Source: Roseimaritima sediminicola (GTDB lineage: Bacteria; Planctomycetota; Planctomycetia; Pirellulales; Pirellulaceae). From it: DNA of 64,000 nt. The position numbers and the translations under genes are program-made. The stretch covers positions 24,364 to 88,363 of the forward strand of contig NZ_WIAD01000024.1 in the NCBI RefSeq assembly GCF_009618275.1. The letters run 5' to 3'. The notes under the pieces were generated by a model. It had not been told where the DNA came from. It was given only the letters and a program-made list of their open reading frames with translations, and searched no databases. Shown here piece after piece: positions 32,558 to 42,689 of the stretch. Numbering within the stretch: position 1 is the stretch's first letter; each line of letters begins with the position of its first letter.

Positions 32558-35500
32558 TCAGCTACCTGGTTTCGCAGCGCTGCCGCCGGGTTTTAGACTC
32601 TTCAGGTAACTGACGATGTCAACCAACTGCTCGGTCGTCAACGTTTCGTCCAGCCCGCTCGGCATCAACGAGACTTCGCTGGGTACAACCTCTTCGATCG
32701 CTTCGCGCGATAGGTCGATCATCGTTCCGTCGGCCTGCTGGAATCGCAGTCGGTCCTGGCTTTCGGACACCAACAAACCGGTCAGAACCTGCCCGTCGAC
32801 GGTCAGCACTTTGAACGCTTGGTAGTCCCGTACGATACTGGCTGACGGAAACACGATCGATTCCAGCAAGTCGATGCCGGCCCGGTTGGCACCGATCGTC
32901 GTCAGGTCGGGGCCGACGCGTTGCCCGCGATTCTCCACTCGGTGACAGGTCGCACACTTGGCCGCTTCGCTGGCAAACAACGCTTTGCCCCGCTGGACGT
33001 CGCCCTCGGGCAAGCGATCACGGAGCCGTTGCAGTTGTTGGACTTTGGCTTCGCGGTGCGCCTCGAGTTGCTCGATCAGGTCGGCGGCGGCTTGCTTCGC
33101 CACCGCGGGAAACTGCGCCGTCACCTCGTCCAGCTCTGCCGCGCTCAAATGCAACCGCGCGTCGGCGGCGCGGAGCCCTTCGAAGAATGCACGCGCGGTC
33201 TGCTGGTCGACAGGCCGGGCAAAACCGGCAGCCAACGTTCGCAGGTCGCTCGGGGACGCCTCGGGCAGCAACCGTGCGAGGAAACGCAGCTGAGTTGCCG
33301 ACAGCTGGGCGGTACTGAGCGTTGTCGCGGCGCGGGCCGAAGCCGTGGGCCAGCGAACGTCTTGATAGATCTGGACCAACTGCTGGAACGATTCATCCTC
33401 GAGCGGTCCGTCGGTTGCCACGATTGCCGCGAGGGCGTCCAAGCGAACCGCCGGTGAGCGCTGGGCGTCGTGGCCGATCCGCACCAGATCCTCGGCGAAG
33501 GTTTGATCATCCTTTAGGGACCGGATCGCCGCGATCGCGGCGCTGGCAAGTTGTTCGTCGGTGCTGTGCAGCAATCGTCGCAGCGGTGCGAGCGCGGATT
33601 CGGGCGGCGTGATGCGGTCGGCACCGGCCATCGCCTTCAGGACCAGCAGCTGTTTCTCTCGCGATGAGTCCTCGGCCAGCCAGCCGCCCAGTCGTGACGT
33701 GACCGGTGGCGAGTTGATGAAGGCGGTCAACAGGGTGGCCGCGCCGGCCGGATGCGGAACCTGCGGCTTGCCGAACCATTCGCCCAGCAATTCGCCGGCC
33801 TGGGTCTGCCACTGCGGATTCCGCTTGGTGATTTCCACGGCCACCTGTTGGCAGCGGGGATCGGCAGCGCGAAGGCCGCTGGAGAGTTCTTCGAAGCGTA
33901 GCTCCGCACCCTCGGTCTGGTCCAGAGCGAGCAGAACGGTCGGCCATGCAGCCCGCTGAGCGGCGGTCTGCAGCGGAGAGAGCCGCGACAACTCGCTCCG
34001 CAGGGCCGCGGAATCGGCGATTTCCAGCAGTGCGTAACCCGCCGCATGCTGTAGCGATCGGTCTGCGCGGGGTCTCTCGAGCACGGCGACCAACTGCGGG
34101 ACGGCCGCGATCCGCTGCATCCCGACCGCCCGTGCCGCGTGCCGAGCGACTCCGGGCACTTCGTCTTTCAGGCGTTCCAGCAGCACGCTGGGATCCACGG
34201 CTGCCACGCTGCGCGCCAATCCGATGCAGGCGACCTGTCGAACGCGCGAATCGGCGTCGCCGGCCAGCGTTTGCAACCGGTCTGTCGCCACCGCCGCGGT
34301 TCGCTCGTCCTGGGCCAGCCGCACCAACACCCAAGCTTCGTTGCGTCGTGCGGCCGGAGAGGACGGAGCGGGGCGAGCGGCAAAGTGTGCCAGCGCCTGC
34401 CGGCCTCGCGCAACGCACGCATCGAGCGCTCGCTGGCGCACCGCGAACCGAGGATCTTCCATTCGCTCGATCAGGCTCGCGATGTCGATGTCGTCCCAAG
34501 GCAGCTGAAGCCCGCGGGGATCGGCAACGGATGTGCCCGCGGCTCGCCCCGCATCGCTCGGCCGGATGCGGTAGATGCCGCCCTGGATTTCAGGTTTTGC
34601 CAGCTGCGACGTCGGACAGCCGCGGTAGAACCAGCCGCCGGTATCGATCACCAATAGGCTACCGTCGGCGTCTTCCAAAACATCGGTGGGATGAAAGTCG
34701 CGGCTCGTGGAGCTGAGGAAGGGATGCTCCGTGGCGGAAAAGCTGGAGCCAGCCTGTTGCAGGCTCACGCGAACCACTTGGCCGCTGTTGAAGAACGTGA
34801 CGAACCAGTCGTCCTGCCACTGGGGATTCAAAAATCGGCTGCGATACCGCGTCAGGCCCGATACCGCGACATGTCCGAAGGGGTGCACCGGTCCCAGCCA
34901 ATCGCCGGTCACCTTCACCTCCTCCAGCACGCGCTCGCGATGCGGGTACACGCCGCCATGCAACCAGTGCACCAGAGCATCGACGCGTGGGCGGGTATAC
35001 AGAATATTGACGGTGCCCAGCATGTCCCCGGCGGCCGTGAAATCGACTTCGACCGGATTGTCCATGCCGCCCCCGCAATGGATTTGCACGTCGCTGCCAT
35101 CGGTTCGGCAGGAAAACAGGTACGAACCTTCGCGTGAGCTGGTCACCCGTCCGCTGGCGTCTTTGAATTCGTGACCGTGGTAACCATCGGTCCAGTACAG
35201 ACGACCATCGGGGCCCAGGAAACAGCCGTGGATGCTGGCGGCGTTGCCTGTGTAACCGAACTGGCTGACGATCGCCTCACGCTCGTCGGCAACGCCGTCG
35301 TCGTCGGTATCGGTCAGCCGCCAGATGTTGGGCGGCGAAGCCACGTACAGCGAACCGGCGTGCCACACCGCCCCCATCGGAAACGTCATCCGGTCGGCGA
35401 ACACCGTCGAAGAATCGAAGACGCCGTCTCCGTCGCGATCGACCAAGCGACGAATCGCATTGGGCCGGTGCTGTTCCAGTTCCTCGCGGCTCATGTTCAC

Positions 35501-35860
35501 GCCGGCGTTGTTGCACACATACAGCCGGCCCTGGGGATCCAGGCAGCCCATCGTGGGATGGGTCACCAGGGGCGGCCCCGCGGCCTGCTGGACGGTAAAT
35601 CCATCGGGAACGCGAAGCTGCGTCGCAGGGGAGTCGGGCGCGTCGGACTTGTTCGCCGTATTCGCTTCCTCGGCGCTGGCCTTCGCCGGCGCGATCGCAA
35701 CTCCGATGAGGAGCCCAGCCCACAGCAGGACGCGGCTTAGGATCAAAGTCAGTCGTGCGGCAGTCGGTGATGCAGCGCTGCGGACGGCGCGGCGCAGGGG
35801 GCGAGCGGTTTTCCCGCGACGGCGGTCAGTGGCGATTGGGAGTCGCGTCGAGAGGTACAT
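32558..35860 (-). CDS. PVC-type heme-binding propeller-HEAT-cytochrome c protein
   Basis: A 1,100-residue exported protein from ATG 35860; the signal region is long (basic stretch, then L-L-W-A-G-L-L-I-G-V-A-I-A). Residues about 80-430 are a propeller (L-D-P-Q-G-R-L-Y-V-C-N-N, D-R-D-G-D-G-V-F-D, S-L-L-V-I-D-T-G-G-W-F-Y-R-G-C) of the PVC-type/dehydrogenase-like family. Residues 440-930 are HEAT-like helices. The C-terminal heme domain has C969-A-T-C972-H973 and ends T-T-E-Q-L-V-D-I-V-S-Y-L. This is the complete one-chain form of the arrangement that appears in three pieces at 3593-8839. It is thought to oxidise an extracellular substrate and pass electrons to its heme; the substrate is unknown. 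Confidence 0.95.
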   Translation of the reverse strand: MYLSTRLPIATDRRRGKTARPLRRAVRSAASPTAARLTLILSRVLLWAGLLIGVAIAPAKASAEEANTANKSDAPDSPATQLRVPDGFTVQQAAGPPLVTHPTMGCLDPQGRLYVCNNAGVNMSREELEQHRPNAIRRLVDRDGDGVFDSSTVFADRMTFPMGAVWHAGSLYVASPPNIWRLTDTDDDGVADEREAIVSQFGYTGNAASIHGCFLGPDGRLYWTDGYHGHEFKDASGRVTSSREGSYLFSCRTDGSDVQIHCGGGMDNPVEVDFTAAGDMLGTVNILYTRPRVDALVHWLHGGVYPHRERVLEEVKVTGDWLGPVHPFGHVAVSGLTRYRSRFLNPQWQDDWFVTFFNSGQVVRVSLQQAGSSFSATEHPFLSSTSRDFHPTDVLEDADGSLLVIDTGGWFYRGCPTSQLAKPEIQGGIYRIRPSDAGRAAGTSVADPRGLQLPWDDIDIASLIERMEDPRFAVRQRALDACVARGRQALAHFAARPAPSSPAARRNEAWVLVRLAQDERTAAVATDRLQTLAGDADSRVRQVACIGLARSVAAVDPSVLLERLKDEVPGVARHAARAVGMQRIAAVPQLVAVLERPRADRSLQHAAGYALLEIADSAALRSELSRLSPLQTAAQRAAWPTVLLALDQTEGAELRFEELSSGLRAADPRCQQVAVEITKRNPQWQTQAGELLGEWFGKPQVPHPAGAATLLTAFINSPPVTSRLGGWLAEDSSREKQLLVLKAMAGADRITPPESALAPLRRLLHSTDEQLASAAIAAIRSLKDDQTFAEDLVRIGHDAQRSPAVRLDALAAIVATDGPLEDESFQQLVQIYQDVRWPTASARAATTLSTAQLSATQLRFLARLLPEASPSDLRTLAAGFARPVDQQTARAFFEGLRAADARLHLSAAELDEVTAQFPAVAKQAAADLIEQLEAHREAKVQQLQRLRDRLPEGDVQRGKALFASEAAKCATCHRVENRGQRVGPDLTTIGANRAGIDLLESIVFPSASIVRDYQAFKVLTVDGQVLTGLLVSESQDRLRFQQADGTMIDLSREAIEEVVPSEVSLMPSGLDETLTTEQLVDIVSYLKSLKPGGSAAKPGS

Positions 35861-36002
35861 AGGGGCGAAGCAGACTTGATGGGCGGGTAGGCGGACCTGG
35901 CATGAACATGCTCGGCCATTATAAATCAAACCTGTACCGCCCACGCCAACGGGAAAGCAGACAGCACTCTATTATCTGAATTTCAAACTCAGGGCGGTTC
36001 CA

Positions 36003-36060
36003 GTCCCTCTCCCCCGAATCCTGACTCGCTTAGGCTCGCCAGGATTCGAGGGAGAGGGCC
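36003..36060. repeat. Single hairpin of the CTCGCTTAGGCTCGCC family
   Basis: CCCTCTCCCCCGAATCCTG pairs with CAGGATTCGAGGGAGAGGG around ACTCGCTTAGGCTCGC. It is the right-hand hairpin of the paired elements, present here without its left partner, in the 351-base gap 35861-36211. The rest of the gap shows no gene. Confidence 0.85.
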
Positions 36061-36211
36061 GAGAACGTGGGGGTTTGTAGGACTGACTGCGTGCGGGGTA
36101 GAAACGCGATACACTCAAAGGGAATGATGCGGCTGCGTACGCTCGTGGACTCGAGGTCGCGCTACCGGGTCGGGAACCTTTTCAGCGTTTGCGGATCGAG
36201 GACGGACGGCC

Positions 36212-37597
36212 ATGGCACACGCGGTAATCATCGGCGGCGGATTTGCCGGAATCAATGCGGCGAAGCGTCTGGGGAAGTCAGGCAAGGTGTCGGTGACGAT
36301 CCTGGATCAACGCAACCATCATCTCTTCCAGCCGCTGCTGTATCAGGTCGCGATGGCCGGATTGGATCCATCGGACATCGCCGTGCCGATTCGAGCGCTG
36401 CTGCGACCCTACCGCCGAGTGCGGACGCTGTTGGGGCGAGCCGAATCGTTTGATCTGGATCGCCGCGAAGTCCATTTCGACGGCGGCGTGATCCCCTACG
36501 ATTATCTGATCGTCGCTTGCGGAGCCAGCCACAGCTATTTTGGCAACGACCAGTGGGAAGCCTACGCCCCGGGGCTGAAGAGTGTGGGGCAAGCGACCGA
36601 GATACGCCGCCGCGTGTTGGTCGCCTTTGAGCAGGCCGAGCGGGCCAGCGATCCCGAGGAGCAGGCGCGGTGGATGACGTTTGTCATCGTTGGCGGAGGA
36701 CCCACCGGCGTGGAGCTGGCCGGCGCGATTGCGGAGATGGCCACCTTTGCGCTCTCCAAAGACTTTCGCACGATCAACAGCGCCGACGCCCGCGTCCTGC
36801 TGGTGCAAAGCGGCGACCGGATCCTGAAGCAATTCGATGCCGACCAAGCGGAGTACGCGACGCAGGCGCTGCGTTCGCTGGGCGTGGAGGTGGTTCTGGG
36901 CAGCCGAGTGACCAATATCGGCGCCTCGGGCATTGAGATCGGCGAACAACGGATCGCTGCCGGCACCGTGTTGTGGGCGGCCGGCGTGCAAGCCAACCGC
37001 ATCGGGCTGCAGCTCGATACGCCGCTGGATCGCGCGGGACGAGTCAAGGTTCAGCCCGATCTGACGATCCCCGCTCACAGCAACGTTTTCGTGGTCGGCG
37101 ATTTGGCGCACACGCCCGGGCCCGACGGCAACCCGCTGCCCGGATTAGCTCCGGTGGCCACCCAGGCGGGATGTTACGTGGCCGACGTGATCATCGACGA
37201 GGTGCGAGCCGAATCCGCCCCCGATCCGGCGCGCCGCAAGCCGTTCGAGTACCGCGACAAAGGCCAGATGGCCACGATCGGCCGAAAGCGAGCGATCATG
37301 CAGGCCGGCAAACGCAAGAAGAACGGCTTTCTGGCCTGGATCGTCTGGTTGGTCGTGCACATCTATTTTCTCAGCGGCTTCCGCAACCGGTTCTTCGTCT
37401 TCCTGAAGTGGTGCTGGGCGTACCTGACGTTCAGCAAGGGAGCCCGGTTGATCGTGCAGAAAGAGTGGCGGCAAGCCGAAAGCGAGATGTTGTCGCCCGT
37501 GGTGGGCAGCCTGGACGAGACCTATCGTCAGGACACCCGTTCGCCCGGGCCGCGATTCGAATCCCTGACCCGCGCCAGTCAGCCCTCGGCAGATTAA
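36212..37597 (+). CDS. Type II NADH dehydrogenase-like FAD/NAD oxidoreductase
   Basis: A 461-residue protein from ATG 36212. The first dinucleotide-binding motif I-I-G-G-G-F-A-G-I-N-A-A starts at residue 6 for FAD, the second V-I-V-G-G-G-P-T-G-V-E-L-A-G-A-I-A is near 160 for NAD(P)H, and V-F-V-V-G-D-L-A-H-T with its FAD-binding Asp is near 292. R-N-H-H-L-F-Q-P-L-L-Y-Q is the NDH-2 signature. A hydrophobic C-terminal segment (L-A-W-I-V-W-L-V-V-H-I-Y-F-L) and amphipathic tail should bind the membrane. It oxidises NADH and passes electrons to quinone without pumping protons. Length and domain order are typical. Stand-alone. Confidence 0.93.
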   Translation: MAHAVIIGGGFAGINAAKRLGKSGKVSVTILDQRNHHLFQPLLYQVAMAGLDPSDIAVPIRALLRPYRRVRTLLGRAESFDLDRREVHFDGGVIPYDYLIVACGASHSYFGNDQWEAYAPGLKSVGQATEIRRRVLVAFEQAERASDPEEQARWMTFVIVGGGPTGVELAGAIAEMATFALSKDFRTINSADARVLLVQSGDRILKQFDADQAEYATQALRSLGVEVVLGSRVTNIGASGIEIGEQRIAAGTVLWAAGVQANRIGLQLDTPLDRAGRVKVQPDLTIPAHSNVFVVGDLAHTPGPDGNPLPGLAPVATQAGCYVADVIIDEVRAESAPDPARRKPFEYRDKGQMATIGRKRAIMQAGKRKKNGFLAWIVWLVVHIYFLSGFRNRFFVFLKWCWAYLTFSKGARLIVQKEWRQAESEMLSPVVGSLDETYRQDTRSPGPRFESLTRASQPSAD

Positions 37598-37625
37598 CCG
37601 CCGAGTGGACCAGCATCGCATGGCC

Positions 37626-37689
37626 GAAAAAAGTCGGCGTCTTCCTTCGTTGATCCCGGAGGACCGGATCGAAAGGAAACGCCGACTTT
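37626..37689 (-). terminator. Intrinsic terminator for the DUF1559 gene
   Basis: On the minus strand, AAAGTCGGCGTTTCCTTTCG folds back on a matching arm CGAAGGAAGACGCCGACTT with the tip near CCGGTCCTCCGG; a run of six T follows. Stem is about 25 bp with two small mismatches. It lies 33 bases after the DUF1559 stop codon, between convergent genes, and could also stop NDH-2 transcripts weakly. Confidence 0.85.
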
Positions 37690-37721
37690 GGTGTCAGCAA
37701 GGCGTTGTTTTGCGAAGTTCC

Positions 37722-38822
37722 TTACTGTTGCACGACTTCGCCGCCGTCTTTGCTGCCCATGGCACCCCAGGCGCCGTAGGGGCTGGCGATGTAGGCGCTT
37801 GCCCGGTCTGCCTCTTGCATGGCCAAGTTCCCCGAATCGATTGTTTCGGTCACGAATCGAACCGAACCATCGCACATCACTGACTGGACTCCGCCCGGGT
37901 GATAGCTCTTGGCAGAAAACAACCCATCGTTCCATTCGCCACGACCATTGGCACAGTTGGGCGAGTTCGGTGGCAAGATGGTATTGAAGCCGCTGATCAT
38001 CGGGTGTCCAGCCGCCCAGATTGTGCCGACGCGGTGGTGCGAGCTCGGTGGGGTGCCGACCATCGTTCCGTTGGGGCCCGCCGCCTGCTTGCAGACGATC
38101 GGGGTCTGTGACAATTCGTCTCGTCCGTAATCGGTGATGTAGGAGCCACCGAGAATCCTCAGCGCGTTGCCTCCATAAACGGTGATTTCGGAAAACGCGA
38201 GCGTGTTGCTGGTCCCGTCGACGATGCTGTTAAAACCGTAGTCGGAGTTGTAACCAAACACACCTCGCGGCGTTGAATCTCCGGCAATGCCGTAGATTTG
38301 GTCGCCGACGTTCATGGCGTAGTTGATGTTACCATTGCGGCTTTCGACGTTCTCGCTGGCGCCATCGGAGGGGCACAGATAGGTGTCGATCACCGTACGG
38401 TACGGCGTGTAAGTTTGCAGCGGGTTGGGGCCGTTCGGCGGAATCACTCGATTGCCATCGTCGACCCCCTGTTTGATCTGGCCCCACAGCGGATTCTGCT
38501 CGATATACGGCAGCATCATGGCGAAGGAGCTGAGCGCACCCTGGTTGCTCAACCAGCTTCCCGTGCCCCAGTCACCGCCTTCATGCGTCCCGCCCCGACC
38601 CGGCGGAAAGACGCCATGAGTATCGTGATAGTTGTGCAACGCGAGGCCCAACTGTTTCATGTTATTGCCACACGACATCCGGCGAGCGGCTTCGCGCGCG
38701 GCCTGAACCGCCGGCAATAACAGCCCAACCAAAACACCAATAATTGCGATGACCACGAGCAGCTCGACGAGTGTAAAGCCTCGCCCCTGCCGACGCGCTG
38801 ACAAAACCGTGGTGACAGCCAT
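37722..38822 (-). CDS. DUF1559 protein with type IV pilin-like N-terminus
   Basis: A 366-residue protein from ATG 38822; an AGGAG six bases upstream fits this start and abuts the ATG at 38828, so the shorter form is preferred. It carries the prepilin cleavage site and helix [18 protein letters not shown], then [26 protein letters not shown] and later D-G-T-S-N-T. The C-terminus has [17 protein letters not shown]. These are DUF1559 hallmarks, a family greatly expanded in planctomycetes and probably exported as pseudopilin-like surface proteins. A strong terminator follows. It belongs, in orientation, with the three genes upstream at 39040-43199. Confidence 0.95.
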   Translation of the reverse strand: MAVTTVLSARRQGRGFTLVELLVVIAIIGVLVGLLLPAVQAAREAARRMSCGNNMKQLGLALHNYHDTHGVFPPGRGGTHEGGDWGTGSWLSNQGALSSFAMMLPYIEQNPLWGQIKQGVDDGNRVIPPNGPNPLQTYTPYRTVIDTYLCPSDGASENVESRNGNINYAMNVGDQIYGIAGDSTPRGVFGYNSDYGFNSIVDGTSNTLAFSEITVYGGNALRILGGSYITDYGRDELSQTPIVCKQAAGPNGTMVGTPPSSHHRVGTIWAAGHPMISGFNTILPPNSPNCANGRGEWNDGLFSAKSYHPGGVQSVMCDGSVRFVTETIDSGNLAMQEADRASAYIASPYGAWGAMGSKDGGEVVQQ

Positions 38823-39039
38823 AAACATCTCCTAGATGGAAACCGAGTAAATAAGAGGTCCTATCTTAATCGTTCTCACCGTGGAATGTACTCATAATTT
38901 CGCGTTATCCGTCATCGACGAGGGATTCTCCGCCCCAGTACGCGGTTTTCGGCGACCGCGAGAATAGGTGACTGGTCATTATTACCGTTGCGTTTCCGCC
39001 AAAATGGGGGGGCGGCTAATGGGATTGGGGCGTCGGTAA

Positions 39040-41010
39040 TCAGGGTGTGACCCTGGCGGAGGATACCGATCCACCCTCGGTGATGGTCCAAGTTTGATCT
39101 ACGGGCAGGGATTGCAGGACGTCGCGACCGCCCCCGATCCACTCCACTTCAATTCGATCGATTCGCTCGCGTGACCCCAGACCAAAATGCAGTGGCGTCC
39201 CAAAATGGCTCTGATAGCCGCGACCGCTGTGTACTTCGCGGACTTGAACCAAGTCGTCGGCCACGACCGTGACCCGGGCCCCGACTCCGCTTCGGTTGCT
39301 GTCCGCGCCGATCAGCCGGATGGCAATCCAGTGATGAGAAGCGGTGGAGTCATTGCGTAGCAGGGTGGGTTCGCGTCGCGAATTCAAGATCACGACATCT
39401 TCATCTCCGTCGTTGTCCAGATCGCCCAATGCCACACCGCGACTCGACAGGGCGACTTGCATGCCGTCACCGCTGTGACGAGAGACATCGATAAACGTTT
39501 CTCGTCCCGTGTTTTTCAGCAACACGTTGGCAACCCTATAGGCGGTTGTGTCGTTTCCGCCGAGCTGGTCGAGGTTGTCGTCCAAGTGTCCGCAGGCAAT
39601 AAACAGATCCCGGTGTCCGTCGTTGTCGAAGTCGGCGAATCCGTTGCCCCACGTCACGTGAGGAAGGGTGCCCTCGCCGGCGTCTGTCGCTCGCGTTACG
39701 TCCTCGATTAAAACCCCGTTTTGGTTGTTCCGGTACAACGTAGCCCATTCACCGGAAAACGACGTTGTGTGGATATCGATTAGGCCGTCGTTGTTAAAAT
39801 CGCCGGCGTCGATCCCCATGGTCGCCTGGGCGTGACCGCGGTAATCGAGTGCGACACCGCGCAGCAAGCCGACTTCTTCGAATTTTCCGCTACCATCGTT
39901 TTCGAAAAGGAAATTAGCTCGCTGGTCATTGGCAACAAAGACATCCAGGTCTCCGTCCATATCATAGTCGCTGCAAACCACTCCCATTCCCGTGCCGGCG
40001 TGCGCTGCCACGCCCGATGCAACGCTGACGTCGGAGAAGGTGCCGTCTCCATTGTTCCGGTACAGGGTGTCGGGATCCGGGCGGTAGCTCATCGGGCTGG
40101 GGTAGGCCGGCAGCCCTCGGCGACGATGCGGCCGGTGTTCGGCATAGGAAAACTGGATGTAGTTCGCGACATATAAATCCAGATCCCCGTCGGCGTCCAT
40201 GTCGAAGAAGCTTGCCCCCGCACCCACGCGGTTTCCGTTCGCAACGCCGGCGACTTCTGTGACATCGATGAAACGGCCGTCGCCTTGGTTTTCGTACAGC
40301 ACATTGGCGCCGAAGTTGTTGACGTACAAATCGGGGTCCCCATCGTTGTCATAGTCGCCGACGCAAACGCCCAGGCCATAGCCGACATCTCCCACTCCCG
40401 CTTCGGCCGTCACATCGGTGAATCGCCAGTTACCATCGTTACGATAGAGTGCGTTGGTCGGAGCCCTTTCGACATCGGTTCCTTTGAGCGGCGCGCCGTT
40501 CAGGAAGTAGATGTCCAGATCGCCGTCCTGATCGAAGTCGAACAGGGCGACTCCCGCGGTCATGCTCTCGATCACATACCGCTCCCCACTGCTGCCATCG
40601 GTGTGACGGAAGGTAATTCCGCTCGCCTCGGTTACGTCGGTCATTCGGACCGGCCAATTCTCTACACCGGCCGGACTCCGCGCCGCCGCCGGTTCCGCTG
40701 GTTCGGCGCGCCGCTCAGTGGGAGGCATTAGGGGCGTTGCAGTCGGGGCCAAACCGTTCGGTGGTTCGGCGAGTGTTTCCGGTTGGCTCGACTGCTGGAC
40801 GGCCGCTGATCGGGACCCCGAGACACGAGCGAACCACAACATGACGCCGATGCCGACGACGAATCCGAAACACAGGATCGCGATCAGGCGACCGTTGCCG
40901 ATTCCGCGTCGACGGAGTCGATCCCGCGTCCAAGGTTCAGCGGACGTGAAACCGCCTGCCAGCGGAGGGTGCCGGTTATCGAGCGGAGCGATTGCGGGAC
41001 GTGGGGCCAT
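39040..41010 (-). CDS. CRTAC1-like protein with FG-GAP/VCBS repeats and ASPIC/UnbV end
   Basis: A 656-residue protein. A membrane helix near residues 43-63 (L-I-A-I-L-C-F-G-F-V-V-G-I-G-V-M-L-W-F) anchors it. It is followed by many F-D-x-D-x-D-G-D-L-D/L-Y calcium-binding FG-GAP repeats (seven or more, each with N-D-G-D or D-N-D-G-D) forming a propeller. The C-terminal domain, with G-S-R-E-R-I-D-R-I-E-V-E-W-x-G-G, is ASPIC/UnbV. Such proteins are surface or periplasmic and may bind glycans or act as adhesins. Its ATG is 3 bases past the TPR stop, so the two are translationally coupled. Confidence 0.93.
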   Translation of the reverse strand: MAPRPAIAPLDNRHPPLAGGFTSAEPWTRDRLRRRGIGNGRLIAILCFGFVVGIGVMLWFARVSGSRSAAVQQSSQPETLAEPPNGLAPTATPLMPPTERRAEPAEPAAARSPAGVENWPVRMTDVTEASGITFRHTDGSSGERYVIESMTAGVALFDFDQDGDLDIYFLNGAPLKGTDVERAPTNALYRNDGNWRFTDVTAEAGVGDVGYGLGVCVGDYDNDGDPDLYVNNFGANVLYENQGDGRFIDVTEVAGVANGNRVGAGASFFDMDADGDLDLYVANYIQFSYAEHRPHRRRGLPAYPSPMSYRPDPDTLYRNNGDGTFSDVSVASGVAAHAGTGMGVVCSDYDMDGDLDVFVANDQRANFLFENDGSGKFEEVGLLRGVALDYRGHAQATMGIDAGDFNNDGLIDIHTTSFSGEWATLYRNNQNGVLIEDVTRATDAGEGTLPHVTWGNGFADFDNDGHRDLFIACGHLDDNLDQLGGNDTTAYRVANVLLKNTGRETFIDVSRHSGDGMQVALSSRGVALGDLDNDGDEDVVILNSRREPTLLRNDSTASHHWIAIRLIGADSNRSGVGARVTVVADDLVQVREVHSGRGYQSHFGTPLHFGLGSRERIDRIEVEWIGGGRDVLQSLPVDQTWTITEGGSVSSARVTP

Positions 41011-41013
41011 AGA

Positions 41014-42630
41014 TCAGTCGGCCTCGGTGGGGGCTTGAGCGGCACGCTGTTTCAGCATCTCGTATCGCGCGCGGAGTCCTGCGTTTTGCGGGGCTCGTTT
41101 CGCCGCGACTCCCATGGCGTCGGCCGATTCGCTCCAGCGCCGATTTTGCTCGTAGGCGCTACTGAGCAGGACATAGTGTTCGGCGGTGGGCGCCAGTTCC
41201 GCAGCTTTTTGTGACAGCGTAAGGGCTTCCGCGGGCCGCTGGCCGGTCTGCAAGTACAGTTTTGCCAGGGCGGCGTGTCCGGCGGCATTCTGCGGTGCGG
41301 TGCGCTGTATATCGCGGAGGACTTTCTCAGCCGCCGCCGTTCGGCCGCTTTCGGCATGGAGACGGGCAATCTCCAGCTGATACCCGAGGTTCTTTGGTTC
41401 CAGCTGGGCCAGCTCCTGCAGAACGGCGATCGTCTGCGGTACTTCTCCTTGCTGCAGGTGAAGCCACGCAAGTGCTTGGCGGCAGTCGACGTTGGACGGA
41501 TCGAGCCGACTCGCTTGGTGCCAGAGTCGCTCGGCAGCCGACAGATTCTTTTCTGCCAGATAGACCCGGCCTGCTTCGACGTAGGTTCGGGCGACTTGCT
41601 CGCGGGTTGCCTGGAGGTCGTCGAACCGCTGGCGGCTCTCCCGGCTCCGTTGCACTTCATCAGCCCGTAGCTGCTCGAACCGTTCCCGGTGACGTTTCGC
41701 TTCGTCGTGTTGCCCGAGCCGCAGGCTGGTGTTCGCCAAACCGATCTGTGCGGCTGCATAACGCGGCTGCATGGCTAAAGCTTCTTCAAAATTCCGTTTC
41801 GCTTCTTGGAATTCTTTCTGCTCCTGATAGGCGATGCCCAGTTGGTAGTACGCGTCGGTCTGGCCGGGAAAGGCGTCGACCAACTCGCGCAGCACTTCGA
41901 TGGCTCTGCTGGTCTGCCCAGTTGAAAGCAAGGCTTTGGCCCATTCCAGCCGATCGGACGGCGAATCGGTGTGGAGCGAAACGGCCTTCTCGTAAAGGGC
42001 GGCGGCTTCTTCGTAATCACCCCGTTTTGCAGCAACCGATGCCAGACCACTGTAGGCGTGTGCGTAGGCGGGATTCAGGTCCAGGCAGCGCTGCCAGGCC
42101 TCGACCGCCGTGGCGGATTCACCCGCCCAGTACCGGAAACGAGCCAGCACTTCGTGCGCGTCGGGGTTCTGGGGATAGCGAGCCGTTACGTGGTTCAGAA
42201 CCGCAACCGCCCGATCGATCGTCTCCTGAGCCGAAGCGGACGGGACGGTCGGGACGGGCGGTTGATCGGGCACCGCGGCCTCTCGACCATCCGGGGCGCG
42301 GGAGGCATCATCCGGGGCGCGGGAGTTAACATCCGGGGCGCTGGAGTTAACATCCGGGGCGCTGGAACCAACCGAAACCCGCGGAGCTTGGTCGGTGTAT
42401 GGTTCGGTTTCTGCCGGGGTGGTGGACGGGATCGGCTGGGACAAGCGGTACGCAACCAAGCTGCCGACTGCGACCACCCCTGCCATCAGCACCACGCCCA
42501 GGGTCTTTGTGGCGCCTCGCCTCGATTGCCAGTTCACGCCGAAGGTGCAAGCAACCGGTCGAGCGAGGCGGCCGGCGAAGACGTACGGTTGAACGTCGCG
42601 GCGCCACGGGCGGATTCGAGGTCGTGTCAT
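41014..42630 (-). CDS. TPR-repeat membrane-anchored protein
   Basis: A 538-residue protein with an N-terminal membrane segment near 45-65 (L-G-V-V-L-M-A-G-V-V-A-V-G-S-L-V). Residues 90-115 are a small coding tandem repeat (S-A-P-D-V-N-S, twice, then R-A-P-D variants). Then come at least nine TPR units (A-x-x-G-x-x-x-x-A-x-x-x-F-x-x-A, e.g. Y-Y-Q-L-G-I-A-Y-Q-E-Q-K-E-F), to residue 530. TPR proteins mediate protein-protein contacts; this one is probably periplasmic. It is immediately upstream of the CRTAC1-like gene and may be its partner. A GAGG is 6 bases before the ATG. Confidence 0.92.
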   Translation of the reverse strand: MTRPRIRPWRRDVQPYVFAGRLARPVACTFGVNWQSRRGATKTLGVVLMAGVVAVGSLVAYRLSQPIPSTTPAETEPYTDQAPRVSVGSSAPDVNSSAPDVNSRAPDDASRAPDGREAAVPDQPPVPTVPSASAQETIDRAVAVLNHVTARYPQNPDAHEVLARFRYWAGESATAVEAWQRCLDLNPAYAHAYSGLASVAAKRGDYEEAAALYEKAVSLHTDSPSDRLEWAKALLSTGQTSRAIEVLRELVDAFPGQTDAYYQLGIAYQEQKEFQEAKRNFEEALAMQPRYAAAQIGLANTSLRLGQHDEAKRHRERFEQLRADEVQRSRESRQRFDDLQATREQVARTYVEAGRVYLAEKNLSAAERLWHQASRLDPSNVDCRQALAWLHLQQGEVPQTIAVLQELAQLEPKNLGYQLEIARLHAESGRTAAAEKVLRDIQRTAPQNAAGHAALAKLYLQTGQRPAEALTLSQKAAELAPTAEHYVLLSSAYEQNRRWSESADAMGVAAKRAPQNAGLRARYEMLKQRAAQAPTEAD

Positions 42631-42689
42631 GGGGTGCCCTCGATCGCGTCGGACGAACGATGATCTGCCCGTTTTGTCGTCACACCGCT

